From Rhodospirillaceae bacterium (GTDB lineage Bacteria; Pseudomonadota; Alphaproteobacteria; TMED109): a DNA stretch of 64,000 nt. How positions within the stretch are numbered: position 1 is the first letter of the stretch; every line of letters begins with the position of its first letter. The translations under genes were made by a program, and so were the position numbers. The stretch is from contig CACMQH010000002.1 of assembly GCA_902615805.1 (NCBI GenBank), forward strand, positions 38,318-102,317, in the 5' to 3' direction. The notes beneath the pieces are model-generated. The model did not search any database, had not been told where the DNA came from, and saw only the letters and a list, made by a program, of their open reading frames with translations. Positions 8,704-17,723 of the stretch are shown here, piece after piece.

Positions 8704-9138
8704 ATGGATAAAAGAAGCCCAGAAGATATAAGAAAATCAATTAAATCTTTAGTTGAAGAAGCTGAGAGTGTTTCAATCGATAATGAAAAAAATGTTGAGG
8801 TTCAAAAAGAACCTGAATCAAAATTAGATAACGTTTCTTTAGATTTAGAAAATAAATATAAAAAAAATCTTATTAAAAAGAAAGCTTCCTCCGAAGATAA
8901 CTTAGACTTAGACTTGACAGGGTTAATTAGTGATGACGTAGCTCTAGCAGTAAGAGCAGAACTAATGCGATTTTCAGACGTTTTCGATACCGATGACACT
9001 AAAGAAATAATTTATAAATCTGTGACCAATGCAACGAGAGAGATGGTTAGAGAATGGTTAGATCAAAACTTAGCTTCTATAGCTAAAGAAGTTATTAATG
9101 AAGCTTTAGACAGACTATCTAAAAATGCTAGGAATTAA
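8704..9138 (+). CDS. popZ: PopZ-like polar organizing protein (DUF2497 family)
   Basis: The 144-residue protein follows the PopZ plan: a short N-terminal helix (SPEDIRKSIKSLVEEAE), an acidic low-complexity linker (about 20-75), then a conserved C-terminal helical region with R-E-M-V-R-E-W-L-D-Q-N-L (about 117-128) followed by VINEALDRLSKNA. In Caulobacter PopZ forms a polar matrix that anchors the chromosome centromere and cell-cycle regulators. The linker is short and Lys/Asp-rich rather than proline-rich. It is convergent with gcrA, two bases apart. valS, a frequent neighbour of popZ, is absent. Confidence 0.75.
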   Translation: MDKRSPEDIRKSIKSLVEEAESVSIDNEKNVEVQKEPESKLDNVSLDLENKYKKNLIKKKASSEDNLDLDLTGLISDDVALAVRAELMRFSDVFDTDDTKEIIYKSVTNATREMVREWLDQNLASIAKEVINEALDRLSKNARN

Positions 9139-9140
9139 AA

Positions 9141-9524
9141 CTAAACTTCAGTATTTAACTTAAAAAACTTTTTTACTTTCTGGTGACTATCTTTTCTTCT
9201 ATAGGCAATTAAGCAGTGCTCACCACAATAAGGTTTTCCTGGAATTACCGGCTTACCACAGAAATAGAAATCATTATCTCCGGGGTGTCCTATAGGCCAT
9301 TTACAACCACTCATACTAGGTACTAATGAAGATGCATTTATTTCTTTTTTTATAGTTTGGCTCTCAGAAGAAAGTTTTTTTGAAAGACCAAGTCTATTGG
9401 CTTTTCCTATTACAGCGTTTCTGCTTACATCTCCTAATTTTTCTGCAATATCCCTAGCTGATACCCCTTGTCCCCATAATTTGGAGAGTTTTTCTACTTT
9501 TGCTTTGGTCCAATAATTTTTCAT
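9141..9524 (-). CDS. gcrA: GcrA cell-cycle regulator
   Basis: The 127-residue protein has the two conserved parts of GcrA. The N-terminal helix-turn-helix runs from WTKAKVEKLSKLW to DVSRNAVIGKANRLGLSKK (about 4-52). The C-terminal sigma-interacting region includes CKWPIGHPGD and a CGKPV...YCGEHCLIAY cysteine cluster. In Caulobacter GcrA works with sigma-70 at promoters carrying GANTC methylated by CcrM. The family is essentially limited to Alphaproteobacteria, so this gene is a lineage marker. It is divergent from the ABC exporter gene with a 36-bp gap. Confidence 0.93.
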   Translation of the reverse strand: MKNYWTKAKVEKLSKLWGQGVSARDIAEKLGDVSRNAVIGKANRLGLSKKLSSESQTIKKEINASSLVPSMSGCKWPIGHPGDNDFYFCGKPVIPGKPYCGEHCLIAYRRKDSHQKVKKFFKLNTEV

Positions 9525-9560
9525 GTTTTTAAATAGTTAAAAAAATAATATATTATAATA

Positions 9561-11312
9561 ATGTTAAAAAAGCAAAATAGATTATCTACACTTTTTTTAT
9601 ATTTAAAACTTTTAAAGAAGTGGGGTTTTAAACAAAAAAAAAAATTTATAATAGCAAATATTTTAATGTTTATAGTAGCAATGGCAACTTCTATGTATCC
9701 ATTAATAATAGACTTTGCTTTTGATGTGATATCAGAAAAGAATAAGCAATATATTTTTTTATTACCAGTATTGATATTAGGAACTACTTTTATCAAAGGT
9801 CTTGCTCATTATTTCCAAACATTATATGTCGGGATAATCGCAAATAGTATTATTAAAGATATTCAATTTCATCTATACAATAAAGTTTTAGAATTTGATG
9901 TAACTATATTTAATAATCAAAATGCTGGTTCATTGCAGTCAAGATTTATCAATGATTTAAATATTTTAAGAGAATCAATAATTAGGACTTTAAATAATCT
10001 AATAAGAGATGTTTTAATCTTGTTAGGCCTGATAATTAGTATGTTTTATTTAGATTGGGTTTTAACAATATGTGTTTTATTAGTTTACCCAATTTGTATA
10101 GGCCCTGTTATAAAAATAGGAAAAAAAACCAGAGATATATCATTAAAACTACAAAAAAAAATTTCTGAAGCCAGTGCATTTTTAAGTGAGAGTTTTTCTG
10201 CAATAAGAGTAATAAAAACATATAATTTAGAGGATTTACAAAAAAAAAATGCTATAAAAAAATTTGAAAATATTTATGAAGGTAATGTTAAAATAATAAA
10301 AGTTAGAGCAAAAATAGAACCAACTTTAGAAATAATAGGAGGACTTGCAATTTCAATTGTACTAGTCTTAGCAGGAATAAGAATTTTAAACAATAATTCT
10401 GATTTAGGATCCTTTACTGGATTTATAAGTGCTTTATTAATAGCAGTACAGCCAGCTAGAGCCTTGGGTACTCTACATACAATTCTTCAGGAAGGAGCGG
10501 CTTCACTAATAAGACTAGAGGATTTACTTAAAAAGAAGAGTCTAATAGATATAACAGAAAGTAAAAAGATTTTGAGCTCATTAAAAGGTAAAATAAAATT
10601 TAGTAATGTAAGCTACTATTATAATTATGAAGAATATACTTTAAAAAAAATCAATTGTATAATTAGCCCAGGTGAACAAGTTGTAATTGTTGGTGCAAAT
10701 GGTTCAGGAAAATCTACATTTATAAATTTAATTCCAAGACTAATGGATCCTGTAAAGGGCAATTTATATATTGATGATCAAAATATAAAAAAATTACAAA
10801 TTAAAAGCTTAAGAGATAGCATAGCATTAGTTTCTCAAGACGTAATTTTATTTGATACCTCAATAATGAAAAATATAGCTATTGCTAATCCAAAGGCTTC
10901 AAAATTTGAAATTATTGAAGCTTCTAAAAAAGCTGATGCGCACAATTTTATTATTAAATTAAAAAAATCTTATAAAACAATAACAGGAGATAGGGGCTTA
11001 AATTTATCAGGTGGTGAAAGACAAAAAATTTCTATTGCCAGAGCGCTTATTAAACAGCCAAAAATATTATTATTAGATGAGGCAACAAGTGCTTTAGATA
11101 ATAGATCTGAGTCAAAAGTAAATAAAGTGCTCAAAAGTTTTGAAAAAAATATTACTACTATAATAGTAGCACATAGGTTAAGTACTATTCTGGAGGCAAA
11201 AAGAATAATTTATTTTGACAAAGGATGTATTTTAGCTGATGGAAGCCACAAGAACTTAATTAAAAATAATTCTCATTATAAAAAGCATTTTTACAGTGTA
11301 TTTAAACAATAA
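9561..11312 (+). CDS. ABC exporter, fused permease-ATPase (MsbA/lipid exporter type)
   Basis: At 583 aa this is a half-size exporter with six transmembrane segments in residues 1-300 and an ATPase domain after about 350. The Walker A motif is GANGSGKST (378-386), the signature LSGGERQKISIARAL and the Walker B ILLLDEATSALD. The arrangement matches MsbA and related lipid or drug exporters working as homodimers. There is no lpxK or kdtA neighbour to confirm lipid A transport. It ends one base before the stop of the convergent phosphatase gene. Confidence 0.88.
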   Translation: MLKKQNRLSTLFLYLKLLKKWGFKQKKKFIIANILMFIVAMATSMYPLIIDFAFDVISEKNKQYIFLLPVLILGTTFIKGLAHYFQTLYVGIIANSIIKDIQFHLYNKVLEFDVTIFNNQNAGSLQSRFINDLNILRESIIRTLNNLIRDVLILLGLIISMFYLDWVLTICVLLVYPICIGPVIKIGKKTRDISLKLQKKISEASAFLSESFSAIRVIKTYNLEDLQKKNAIKKFENIYEGNVKIIKVRAKIEPTLEIIGGLAISIVLVLAGIRILNNNSDLGSFTGFISALLIAVQPARALGTLHTILQEGAASLIRLEDLLKKKSLIDITESKKILSSLKGKIKFSNVSYYYNYEEYTLKKINCIISPGEQVVIVGANGSGKSTFINLIPRLMDPVKGNLYIDDQNIKKLQIKSLRDSIALVSQDVILFDTSIMKNIAIANPKASKFEIIEASKKADAHNFIIKLKKSYKTITGDRGLNLSGGERQKISIARALIKQPKILLLDEATSALDNRSESKVNKVLKSFEKNITTIIVAHRLSTILEAKRIIYFDKGCILADGSHKNLIKNNSHYKKHFYSVFKQ

Positions 11313-11313
11313 A

Positions 11314-11982
11314 TTACTCTCTTCTTAACAAAAAACTTATTAATGCATCTAATAACGTATTATTTTTAAAGTTATTTTTAAGGTTTTCTTTATCATAACT
11401 ATTATTAAGCCATTTTAAAAAGTCTGATCTTTTATAAACCCCTTTTTTAATAAGCTCTGAAAAAAAATGATCGAGAATACCAGTTTTAGTGTATTTAATA
11501 TGCAAATGCTTAAAGCTTAGTTCATGACTAGCTTCTTCTAAGCTATAGTTTTTTTTATATATAAGGTATAAAGCAGCTGCTAAGCCAGCTCTGTCTGCAC
11601 CTGATTTGCAATGCATTAAACAGGGATATTCAACTTGATCTAATAATTTTTTAAAACCAATTAATTTACTTTTATCTGGAATATCTCTTGAGGAGATAGG
11701 AAAGTTATGAATTTTTATATTCTCTAATGCACATATATTTTTTTCTAAATAGTAAGATGAGCAATGACGCTCTCCTCGTAAGTTTATAATGCTTTTTATC
11801 TTATAATTTTTAATGTCTCTTTTAATTTGATAAGGATATGGTTGATTACTTCTATACATTTGACCAGGAAGTACGCCCCAAGACCTCCAGAATATTCTAA
11901 ATATGCCGTGGTCTGAAAAAGTTGAATCAATGTAGGACATAACTTTATCTAGTTTTCCAGAAATATTTCCTCTATTCCACAT
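11314..11982 (-). CDS. Dual-specificity/tyrosine phosphatase-like protein
   Basis: A 222-residue protein with the C-x5-R phosphatase loop HCKSGADR (Cys125, Arg131) and an N-terminal region GQMYRSNQPYPYQIKRDI...SIINLRGE that is characteristic of bacterial Siw14/DSP-like phosphatases. The general-acid loop is probably ISSRDIPD near residue 97. The substrate could be a phosphoprotein, phosphoinositide or another phosphate ester. The C-terminal 50 residues (KKGVYKRSDFLKWLNN...) are lysine- and asparagine-rich and not part of the catalytic core. It stands alone, followed upstream by about 200 bp of non-coding DNA before dcd. Confidence 0.8.
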   Translation of the reverse strand: MWNRGNISGKLDKVMSYIDSTFSDHGIFRIFWRSWGVLPGQMYRSNQPYPYQIKRDIKNYKIKSIINLRGERHCSSYYLEKNICALENIKIHNFPISSRDIPDKSKLIGFKKLLDQVEYPCLMHCKSGADRAGLAAALYLIYKKNYSLEEASHELSFKHLHIKYTKTGILDHFFSELIKKGVYKRSDFLKWLNNSYDKENLKNNFKNNTLLDALISFLLRRE

Positions 11983-12189
11983 AGTTACCTTATAGACTAT
12001 AATTTAAAAATAGCACTAAAATTTTTAATATTTAGAAAGATAAAATTAAATGATATATTTTTAGTATGAATAGAAAAAAAAAAATTACTAATAGAAACAA
12101 AATTTTAGAAGAAGAGATGAAAAAAAACCTATTAAGAAGAAAAAATCAAACTAAAAATCAAGTAAAACTTATAAGAAAGGAAAAAAAAA

Positions 12190-12744
12190 ATGGCATTGAT
12201 GTCTGACCAGTGGATTGAAAAACAGGTACAGGAAAATAATATAATTAGTCCTTTTGAAAAGACGCAAATTAGAGAAGGCAAGATATCTTATGGTTTGTCT
12301 AGTTATGGATATGATGCAAGGGTCTCTGACGAGTTTAAAGTTTTTACAAATGTTAATAATACAATAGTGGATCCTAAAAATTTTAGTTTAGAAGGTTTTG
12401 TTGAAAAAAAGTCAGATACTTGCATCATACCACCTAATAGTTTTGTTTTAGCACGTACAGTAGAATATTTTAAAATACCTAGAAATATTTTGGTTATATG
12501 TTTGGGGAAATCAACTTATGCTCGTTGTGGAATTATTGTAAATGTTACTCCACTTGAACCAGAATGGGAAGGACATGTTACTCTAGAGTTTTCTAATACT
12601 AGTCCTTTGCCAGCTAAAATTTATGCTAATGAAGGAGCATGTCAATTTTTATTTTTAAAAGGCCAAGAAGCTCCTAGATTTTCATATGCAGATAAAAAAG
12701 GAAAGTATATGCAACAGCAAGGTGTTACTTTACCAAAAATTTAA
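12190..12744 (+). CDS. dcd: dCTP deaminase
   Basis: Deaminates dCTP to dUTP in the route to dTTP. The 184-residue protein has the family motifs [15 protein letters not shown] (about 35-49), [20 protein letters not shown] and the nucleotide-binding [18 protein letters not shown], including the catalytic Glu in EGHVTLE. Length is standard. A purine-rich ribosome site (AAGAAAGGA) precedes ATG 12190. Two bases separate it from murA, so they are likely cotranscribed. Confidence 0.95.
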   Translation: MALMSDQWIEKQVQENNIISPFEKTQIREGKISYGLSSYGYDARVSDEFKVFTNVNNTIVDPKNFSLEGFVEKKSDTCIIPPNSFVLARTVEYFKIPRNILVICLGKSTYARCGIIVNVTPLEPEWEGHVTLEFSNTSPLPAKIYANEGACQFLFLKGQEAPRFSYADKKGKYMQQQGVTLPKI

Positions 12745-12746
12745 TT

Positions 12747-14012
12747 ATGGAATATATTGAAATTGATGGAGGCAGAGAACTAGCAGGTGAAATAGAACTA
12801 TCCGGCTCTAAAAATTCTGCTTTACCAATATTAGCTTGCAGTCTTTTATCAGATAAGCCTATTAATTTATCAAATGTGCCAGACTTATTGGATATAAAAT
12901 CAATGATTAATCTTATTGAAAGTTTGGGAGTTAATATAGGAAAAAAAAATAATAACTATATTTTAGAGACAAAAAAAATATTATCGCATGAGGCTAATTA
13001 TAATTTAGTTAGAAAGATGCGAGCCTCTTTTCTTACTCTAGGCCCATTATTAGCTAGAGAAGGTTTCGCTAAAATATCTCTGCCTGGTGGTTGTGCTATT
13101 GGTTCAAGACCAGTTGACTTGCATTTATATGCTATGAAAAAACTGGGAGCAAACATTGATTTTTCTGATGGTTATGTGATTGCAAAAAGTAATAGGAAAG
13201 GCTTAGTAGGTAATAAAATAGATTTTCCTAAAATTTCTGTAGGTGCTACTGAAAATGCTATAATGGCTGCTGTACTAGCAAAGGGTGAAACATTAATTAA
13301 TAATGCAGCTTTAGAACCAGAAATAGTTGATTTATGTAATTGTTTAACATCTATGGGGGCTAAAATTGAAGGAGCTGGAACAAGTAAAATTAGAATTGAA
13401 GGCATAGATGTTTTTTTAAACACTTTCCATCAAGTAATAACAGACCGTATCGAAGCATGCACTTTTATTATAGCTGCTGCAATTACTCATAGTAGTTTAT
13501 TGATCAAAAGAATTAATTATGACCATATAGCTAAATTTTTAGAAATTATGGAAGAGATGGGCTTAGAGTTTAAATTAATTAATGAAGCCATTTTTATTGA
13601 GAAAGGTAAAAAATTATCTTCAATTTCTATAAAAACTAAGGAATATCCAGGTTTTCCAACAGACCTACAAGCACAATTAATGACACTTGCTTGTGTTTCA
13701 AATGGAAAGTCTTACATTGAAGAAAGTATATTTGAAAATAGATTTATGCATGTACCAGAGCTAAATAGATTAGGTGCTGATATACAAGTTAAGGGGAACA
13801 ATGCTATTATTAATGGTAATTGTAGCTTTATAGGTGCCGAGGTTATGGCAACTGATTTAAGAGCATCAGTGTCTTTAATATTAGCAGCTTTAATTGCAAA
13901 AGGTAAAACAAAAATTAATAGAATTTATCATTTAGATAGAGGATATGAAAATATTGATTATAAACTCTCAACATGTGGAGCGGCAATTAAGAGAGGAAAA
14001 CATGGAAATTAG
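12747..14012 (+). CDS. murA: UDP-N-acetylglucosamine 1-carboxyvinyltransferase
   Basis: First committed step of peptidoglycan synthesis, transferring enolpyruvate to UDP-GlcNAc. The 421 residues include the opening GSKNSALPILA and the active-site loop PGGCAIGSRPVDLHL with the catalytic Cys at residue 116 (the residue targeted by fosfomycin). The order murA / DUF2948 / hisD / UPF0262 / infA / maf is well known in alphaproteobacteria; here hisG is also in the series. The gene overlaps the start of the DUF2948 gene by 11 bp. Confidence 0.97.
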   Translation: MEYIEIDGGRELAGEIELSGSKNSALPILACSLLSDKPINLSNVPDLLDIKSMINLIESLGVNIGKKNNNYILETKKILSHEANYNLVRKMRASFLTLGPLLAREGFAKISLPGGCAIGSRPVDLHLYAMKKLGANIDFSDGYVIAKSNRKGLVGNKIDFPKISVGATENAIMAAVLAKGETLINNAALEPEIVDLCNCLTSMGAKIEGAGTSKIRIEGIDVFLNTFHQVITDRIEACTFIIAAAITHSSLLIKRINYDHIAKFLEIMEEMGLEFKLINEAIFIEKGKKLSSISIKTKEYPGFPTDLQAQLMTLACVSNGKSYIEESIFENRFMHVPELNRLGADIQVKGNNAIINGNCSFIGAEVMATDLRASVSLILAALIAKGKTKINRIYHLDRGYENIDYKLSTCGAAIKRGKHGN

Positions 14013-14436
14013 GCAAAACTGGTCTCCAGTTAAATTAAAGGCGGTTGACGACCAAGATCTGCAAGTTTTTAGTCAATGTTTGTTTGAGGCAATAGTACTT
14101 CCATCTGAAATTAATTTTGAACAAAATAAACAACGGTTTGCAATGGCAATTGAAAGATTCACATGGGAACATGCTAAAAATGAAAGCCATTTACTTATGC
14201 AAGTCCTGTCAATTTTAGTTATAAATTATGTTGAAAATGTTGATTTTAAAAATGTATATAATAATCACAAAATCAAAAATATTTTATCTATTAGTAATAT
14301 TGACAATAATATTCTTATAATGCTTAATGACAATGAAGTTATTACGTTAAAAGTAAAAAAATGTTTTTGTTTATTAGAAGATATAGGAAAACCAATCTAT
14401 CCAGCAATAATACCTGCATATTCTAAAAATGATTAA
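14002..14436 (+). CDS. DUF2948 family protein
   Basis: A 144-residue soluble protein of a family found almost only in Alphaproteobacteria between murA and hisD, of unknown function. Recognisable features are the opening LKAVDDQDLQVFSQCLFEAIV and QRFAMAIERFTWEH (about 47-60). I chose ATG 14002 (behind GAGAGGAAAA) over an in-frame codon at 13945, because the longer form would sit inside murA. It overlaps murA by 11 bp and hisG by 8 bp, so all three are probably translationally coupled. Confidence 0.82.
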   Translation: MEIRQNWSPVKLKAVDDQDLQVFSQCLFEAIVLPSEINFEQNKQRFAMAIERFTWEHAKNESHLLMQVLSILVINYVENVDFKNVYNNHKIKNILSISNIDNNILIMLNDNEVITLKVKKCFCLLEDIGKPIYPAIIPAYSKND

Positions 14437-15097
14437 TAGAAAAACTGAAAAAAAAATTATTGTTGCCATACCTAAAGGTAGAATATTAAAAGAATTAACT
14501 CCTATTCTTAACAAAGTTGATATTATTCCAGAAAAAGAATTTTTTGATTTTAATTCAAGAAAAATTTTATTTTCGAGCAATAAAAAACTTATTGATTTTA
14601 TTAAGGTTAGAAGTTTTGATGTGGTCAATTTTGTAGCATATGGAGGCGCTCATCTTGGAATAGTTGGATTAGATGTAATTGAAGAGTTTAGTTATGAAGA
14701 AATATATTCACCAGTAAACTTAGGTATTGGACGTTGTAGGCTATCTGTAGCTGAGCCATTCAAAATGGCTTTGAAGGATGACCCAAAGACTTGGACACAT
14801 TTAAAAATTGCTACAAAATACCCTAAAATTACAAAAAAGCACTTTGCATTAAGAGGAGTGCAGGCTGAATGTTTAAAGTTAAACGGGGCATTAGAAATTG
14901 CTCCTAAATTAGACTTAAGTTCTAGAATTGTAGACTTAGTTTCAACAGGAAAAACATTAAAAGAAAACGGGTTAATAGAGGTAGAAAAAATTATGGACAT
15001 CACTTCATATTTAATTGTAAACAAAAATATGGCTAAGACTTATCCAAACAGAATTAGAAAAATAATTTCAAATTTTAGAAAGGCAGTAAATGCTTAA
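14429..15097 (+). CDS. hisG: ATP phosphoribosyltransferase, short form (catalytic subunit)
   Basis: First step of histidine synthesis, joining PRPP and ATP. Features are IVAIPKGRILKELTPIL (about 11-27), the YGGAHLGIVGLDVI segment and the PRPP-binding region RIVDLVSTGKTLKENGL. At 222 aa it is the short HisG_S form without the C-terminal regulatory domain. Such enzymes normally need the HisZ regulatory subunit, which is not in this window. It overlaps the DUF2948 gene upstream and hisD downstream by 8 bp each. Confidence 0.95.
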   Translation: MINRKTEKKIIVAIPKGRILKELTPILNKVDIIPEKEFFDFNSRKILFSSNKKLIDFIKVRSFDVVNFVAYGGAHLGIVGLDVIEEFSYEEIYSPVNLGIGRCRLSVAEPFKMALKDDPKTWTHLKIATKYPKITKKHFALRGVQAECLKLNGALEIAPKLDLSSRIVDLVSTGKTLKENGLIEVEKIMDITSYLIVNKNMAKTYPNRIRKIISNFRKAVNA

Positions 15098-16388
15098 ATT
15101 AATTACATGTAACGAATCAAATTATGAAAAGAAACTTTTTTCTTATGTAAATAAAACGAGTATAAATAACAAAAAAAGAAGTGAAATAGTTAGTAATATT
15201 ATAAAAAAAATAAAGAAAAATAAAAATGCAGCTTTACTTAAGTATTCGAATGAACTTGAAAATAATAACTTTAAAAATGTTAAGAGTTTAAAAGTAACAC
15301 CAAAAGAAATTTCTAATGCTTTAAGTCAATGTTCTCAAGCTTTCCATGACTCTATAAAATTAGCTGTGCAAAGAATTACGAGTTATCAAAAAAAACTCAT
15401 GCCAAAAAACCTTTATTACAAAGATGAATTAGGTATTAAATTAGGGAGTATTTGGTCTCCTTTAGAATCTTGTGGTTTATATGTACCTGGAGGAAAAGCA
15501 TTATATCCTTCGTCTGTACTAATGAATGCTATCCCAGCAAAGGTAGCAGGAGTTAAAAGAATAGTAATAACTACTCCAGCTAATAATAATTTATTGAGTC
15601 CTGAAATATTAGTGGCTGCAAATGCTGTAGGAATAAGTGAAATTTATAAGATTGGAGGAGCTCAAGCTATTGCTGCACTTACTTTTGGTACTGAAAGCAT
15701 TCAAAAAGTTGATAAAGTTGTAGGGCCTGGTAATTCATTCGTTACTGAAGCAAAAAAACAGCTCTATGGTTATGTTGGCATAGATTCCATTGCAGGTCCA
15801 TCTGAAATATTAGTCATAGCTGACAGGCATAATAATCCTAAATGGGTTGCAATGGATTTATTATCTCAAGCAGAACATGATGAAGAAGCTAGAGCTATTC
15901 TAATTTCTAACAGTAAAGACTTTATAAAGAAAGTTAATAAGTACTTGTTTAGTTTTTTAAAATCCATTAAAAGAACTAAAATAGCATCGAAAAGCATTAA
16001 AAAAAATGGTCTAGCTATCTTAATAAAAGATATAAATTTTGCTCACTGTTTAGCTAATTATATCGCTCCTGAACATTTAGAAATAATGACAAAAAATAAA
16101 AAATTATTAGCAAAAAAAATTAAAAACGCTGGTGCTATATTTATGGGTGAATATACTCCAGAGGCATTTGGTGATTATATAGCTGGTCCTAGTCATGTAC
16201 TTCCAACCTCAGGAAATGCAAGGTTTGATTCAGGATTATCAGTTTCAGATTTTCTAAAAAGAACCTCTTACATAGAAGCAAATAAAGCAGGTCTTAAAAA
16301 TACTCTTCCTTCAATAGAGACGTTAGGAAATAGTGAAGGTTTAGATGCGCATGTTAAATCAGCAAAAATTAGGTTTTCTAAGGATTAG
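15090..16388 (+). CDS. hisD: Histidinol dehydrogenase
   Basis: Catalyses the last two oxidations of histidine synthesis, histidinol to histidine, using NAD and zinc. The 432-residue protein has the family motifs GLYVPGGKALYPSSVLM, KVVGPGNSFVTEAK, IAGPSEILVIAD, SQAEHDEEA (zinc-ligand region) and APEHLEI with the catalytic Glu/His pair. Overlap with hisG by 8 bp suggests coupled translation. The rest of the histidine pathway is not in the window. Confidence 0.97.
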   Translation: MLKLITCNESNYEKKLFSYVNKTSINNKKRSEIVSNIIKKIKKNKNAALLKYSNELENNNFKNVKSLKVTPKEISNALSQCSQAFHDSIKLAVQRITSYQKKLMPKNLYYKDELGIKLGSIWSPLESCGLYVPGGKALYPSSVLMNAIPAKVAGVKRIVITTPANNNLLSPEILVAANAVGISEIYKIGGAQAIAALTFGTESIQKVDKVVGPGNSFVTEAKKQLYGYVGIDSIAGPSEILVIADRHNNPKWVAMDLLSQAEHDEEARAILISNSKDFIKKVNKYLFSFLKSIKRTKIASKSIKKNGLAILIKDINFAHCLANYIAPEHLEIMTKNKKLLAKKIKNAGAIFMGEYTPEAFGDYIAGPSHVLPTSGNARFDSGLSVSDFLKRTSYIEANKAGLKNTLPSIETLGNSEGLDAHVKSAKIRFSKD

Positions 16389-16391
16389 TAA

Positions 16392-16871
16392 TTGACTGAA
16401 ACCAAATTTTTTATAGTAGAGGCTGAAGTTGACAAAATAAATTTAATAACTTGGAACCAAGAAATTGAACAAGAGCGTAAATCAGCTGTATTTGATTTGC
16501 TTAATAATGGAAAATTTAAACTTTACAATAAAAATGAAACAGGCCCATATAAAATAAATATAAAATTATTAGAATGGAAACTTTTATTGAGAGTAATTGA
16601 TTTTTTTGATGACTCAATCATAGATTTAAAAATATCAATTAGTAGTATAAGGAGAATTATAAGAGATTATCAGATAGTTTGTGATAATTATGTTGAAGCA
16701 ATCAAGACAGCACCATTAAAAAAAATAGAAGCAATAGATATAGGAAGAAGAACTATACATGACGAGGGTGCTGGAATGTTGTTAGATGCTTTTAAAGAAA
16801 AAGCTGAATTGGATATGGACACTGCAAGAAGATTATTTACTTTAGTTAGTATAATATCAATAAAAATATAA
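16392..16871 (+). CDS. UPF0262 family protein
   Basis: This 159-residue protein belongs to a small alphaproteobacterial family of unknown function that regularly follows hisD. Characteristic stretches are ERKSAVFDLLNNGKF near residue 27 and the C-terminal AIDIGRRTIHDEGAGMLLDAF. The start is read as TTG 16392, three bases after the hisD stop, because the first in-frame ATG comes far inside the conserved region. A low-molecular-weight phosphatase gene, often found between this family and infA, is missing here. Confidence 0.85.
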   Translation: MTETKFFIVEAEVDKINLITWNQEIEQERKSAVFDLLNNGKFKLYNKNETGPYKINIKLLEWKLLLRVIDFFDDSIIDLKISISSIRRIIRDYQIVCDNYVEAIKTAPLKKIEAIDIGRRTIHDEGAGMLLDAFKEKAELDMDTARRLFTLVSIISIKI

Positions 16872-16921
16872 ATGCTTGACCAAATCAAGATTAACTAGCA
16901 TTTTAAAAGAAAAGGAGAGAA

Positions 16922-17140
16922 ATGCCAAAAGAAGATGTTTTAGAATATGAGGGTGTAGTATTAGAAATACTTCCAAATGCAATGTTCAAAGTAAAACTAG
17001 ATAATGATCATGAAATTTTAGCTCATACAGCTGGTAGAATGAGAAAACATAGAATAAGAATATTGGCAGGTGATAAAGTTACAGTAGAAATGTCAACATA
17101 TGATTTGACAAAAGGTAGAATAATTTTTAGGCATAAATAA
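16922..17140 (+). CDS. infA: Translation initiation factor IF-1
   Basis: A 72-residue S1/OB-fold protein with the standard IF-1 pattern: [44 protein letters not shown] in outline, ending [14 protein letters not shown]. It binds the A site of the 30S subunit during initiation. A strong ribosome site (AAGGAGAG, 16912-16919) precedes the ATG. It is followed directly by maf, the standard order. Confidence 0.98.
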   Translation: MPKEDVLEYEGVVLEILPNAMFKVKLDNDHEILAHTAGRMRKHRIRILAGDKVTVEMSTYDLTKGRIIFRHK

Positions 17141-17156
17141 TTAAGGTGTATTTAAA

Positions 17157-17723
17157 ATAAGTAATATAATTTTATCTTCTTCATCATTAGCTAGACAAGA
17201 AATCCTAAAAAGAGTTAATGTTTCTTTTAAAGTATTTAAACCTAACATTGATGAAACACCCATAGATAAAGAAACTCCTCAAAACTTAGTCAAAAGAATA
17301 TCATCATTAAAAGCTGAAGAGGCACTTAAACAATATAAAAGGCACTTAATAATAGCAGCAGATACTATTTTATATTCTAGAAAAAATTTTTTTCATAAAA
17401 CAACTAATAAAGGGCTAGCAGAAAAAAATTTAAAGTTATTGTCCGGCAGAAGACATACGATTTTTACTGGACTCACAATCATAGATAAAACTCATAATAA
17501 ATTCTTTTATTTAACCAAAACCAAGATAAAGTTTAAGGTTTTAAATGAAATTGAAATTAAAAAATACTTAACTCTAAATGAGTGGAAAAACAAAACAGGA
17601 TCTTATGCTATTCAAGGTTATGGGGCTTTTTTTATTAATTATATATCTGGTTCCTATTCAGGTGCTATAGGATTACCTTTAGAAAAGTTATATTATGTAT
17701 TCAAAGATAAGAAAATATTATAG
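17157..17723 (+). CDS. maf: Maf family nucleoside triphosphate pyrophosphatase, start codon uncertain
   Basis: The frame encodes NIILSSSSLARQEIL, the phosphate-binding loop of Maf (S-S-S-x-x-R), then NIDET (about 38-42), the catalytic IAADT (about 81-85) and SGRRHTIFTG. Maf proteins hydrolyse modified or canonical NTPs. The frame is open from 17145, but no ATG, GTG or TTG occurs before the conserved loop. The best candidate is ATA at 17157, ten bases after AAGG. Alternatives are an ATT start at 17169 or a one-base deletion separating GTG 17146 from the frame. The coordinates assume ATA. The gene ends exactly at the GTG start of rlmE. Confidence 0.8.
   Translation: MSNIILSSSSLARQEILKRVNVSFKVFKPNIDETPIDKETPQNLVKRISSLKAEEALKQYKRHLIIAADTILYSRKNFFHKTTNKGLAEKNLKLLSGRRHTIFTGLTIIDKTHNKFFYLTKTKIKFKVLNEIEIKKYLTLNEWKNKTGSYAIQGYGAFFINYISGSYSGAIGLPLEKLYYVFKDKKIL

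Noticed and set aside
12066..12134. Short Lys-rich frame upstream of dcd
   Set aside because: Only 22 codons, mostly from A-rich DNA next to the dcd ribosome site; no support as a gene.
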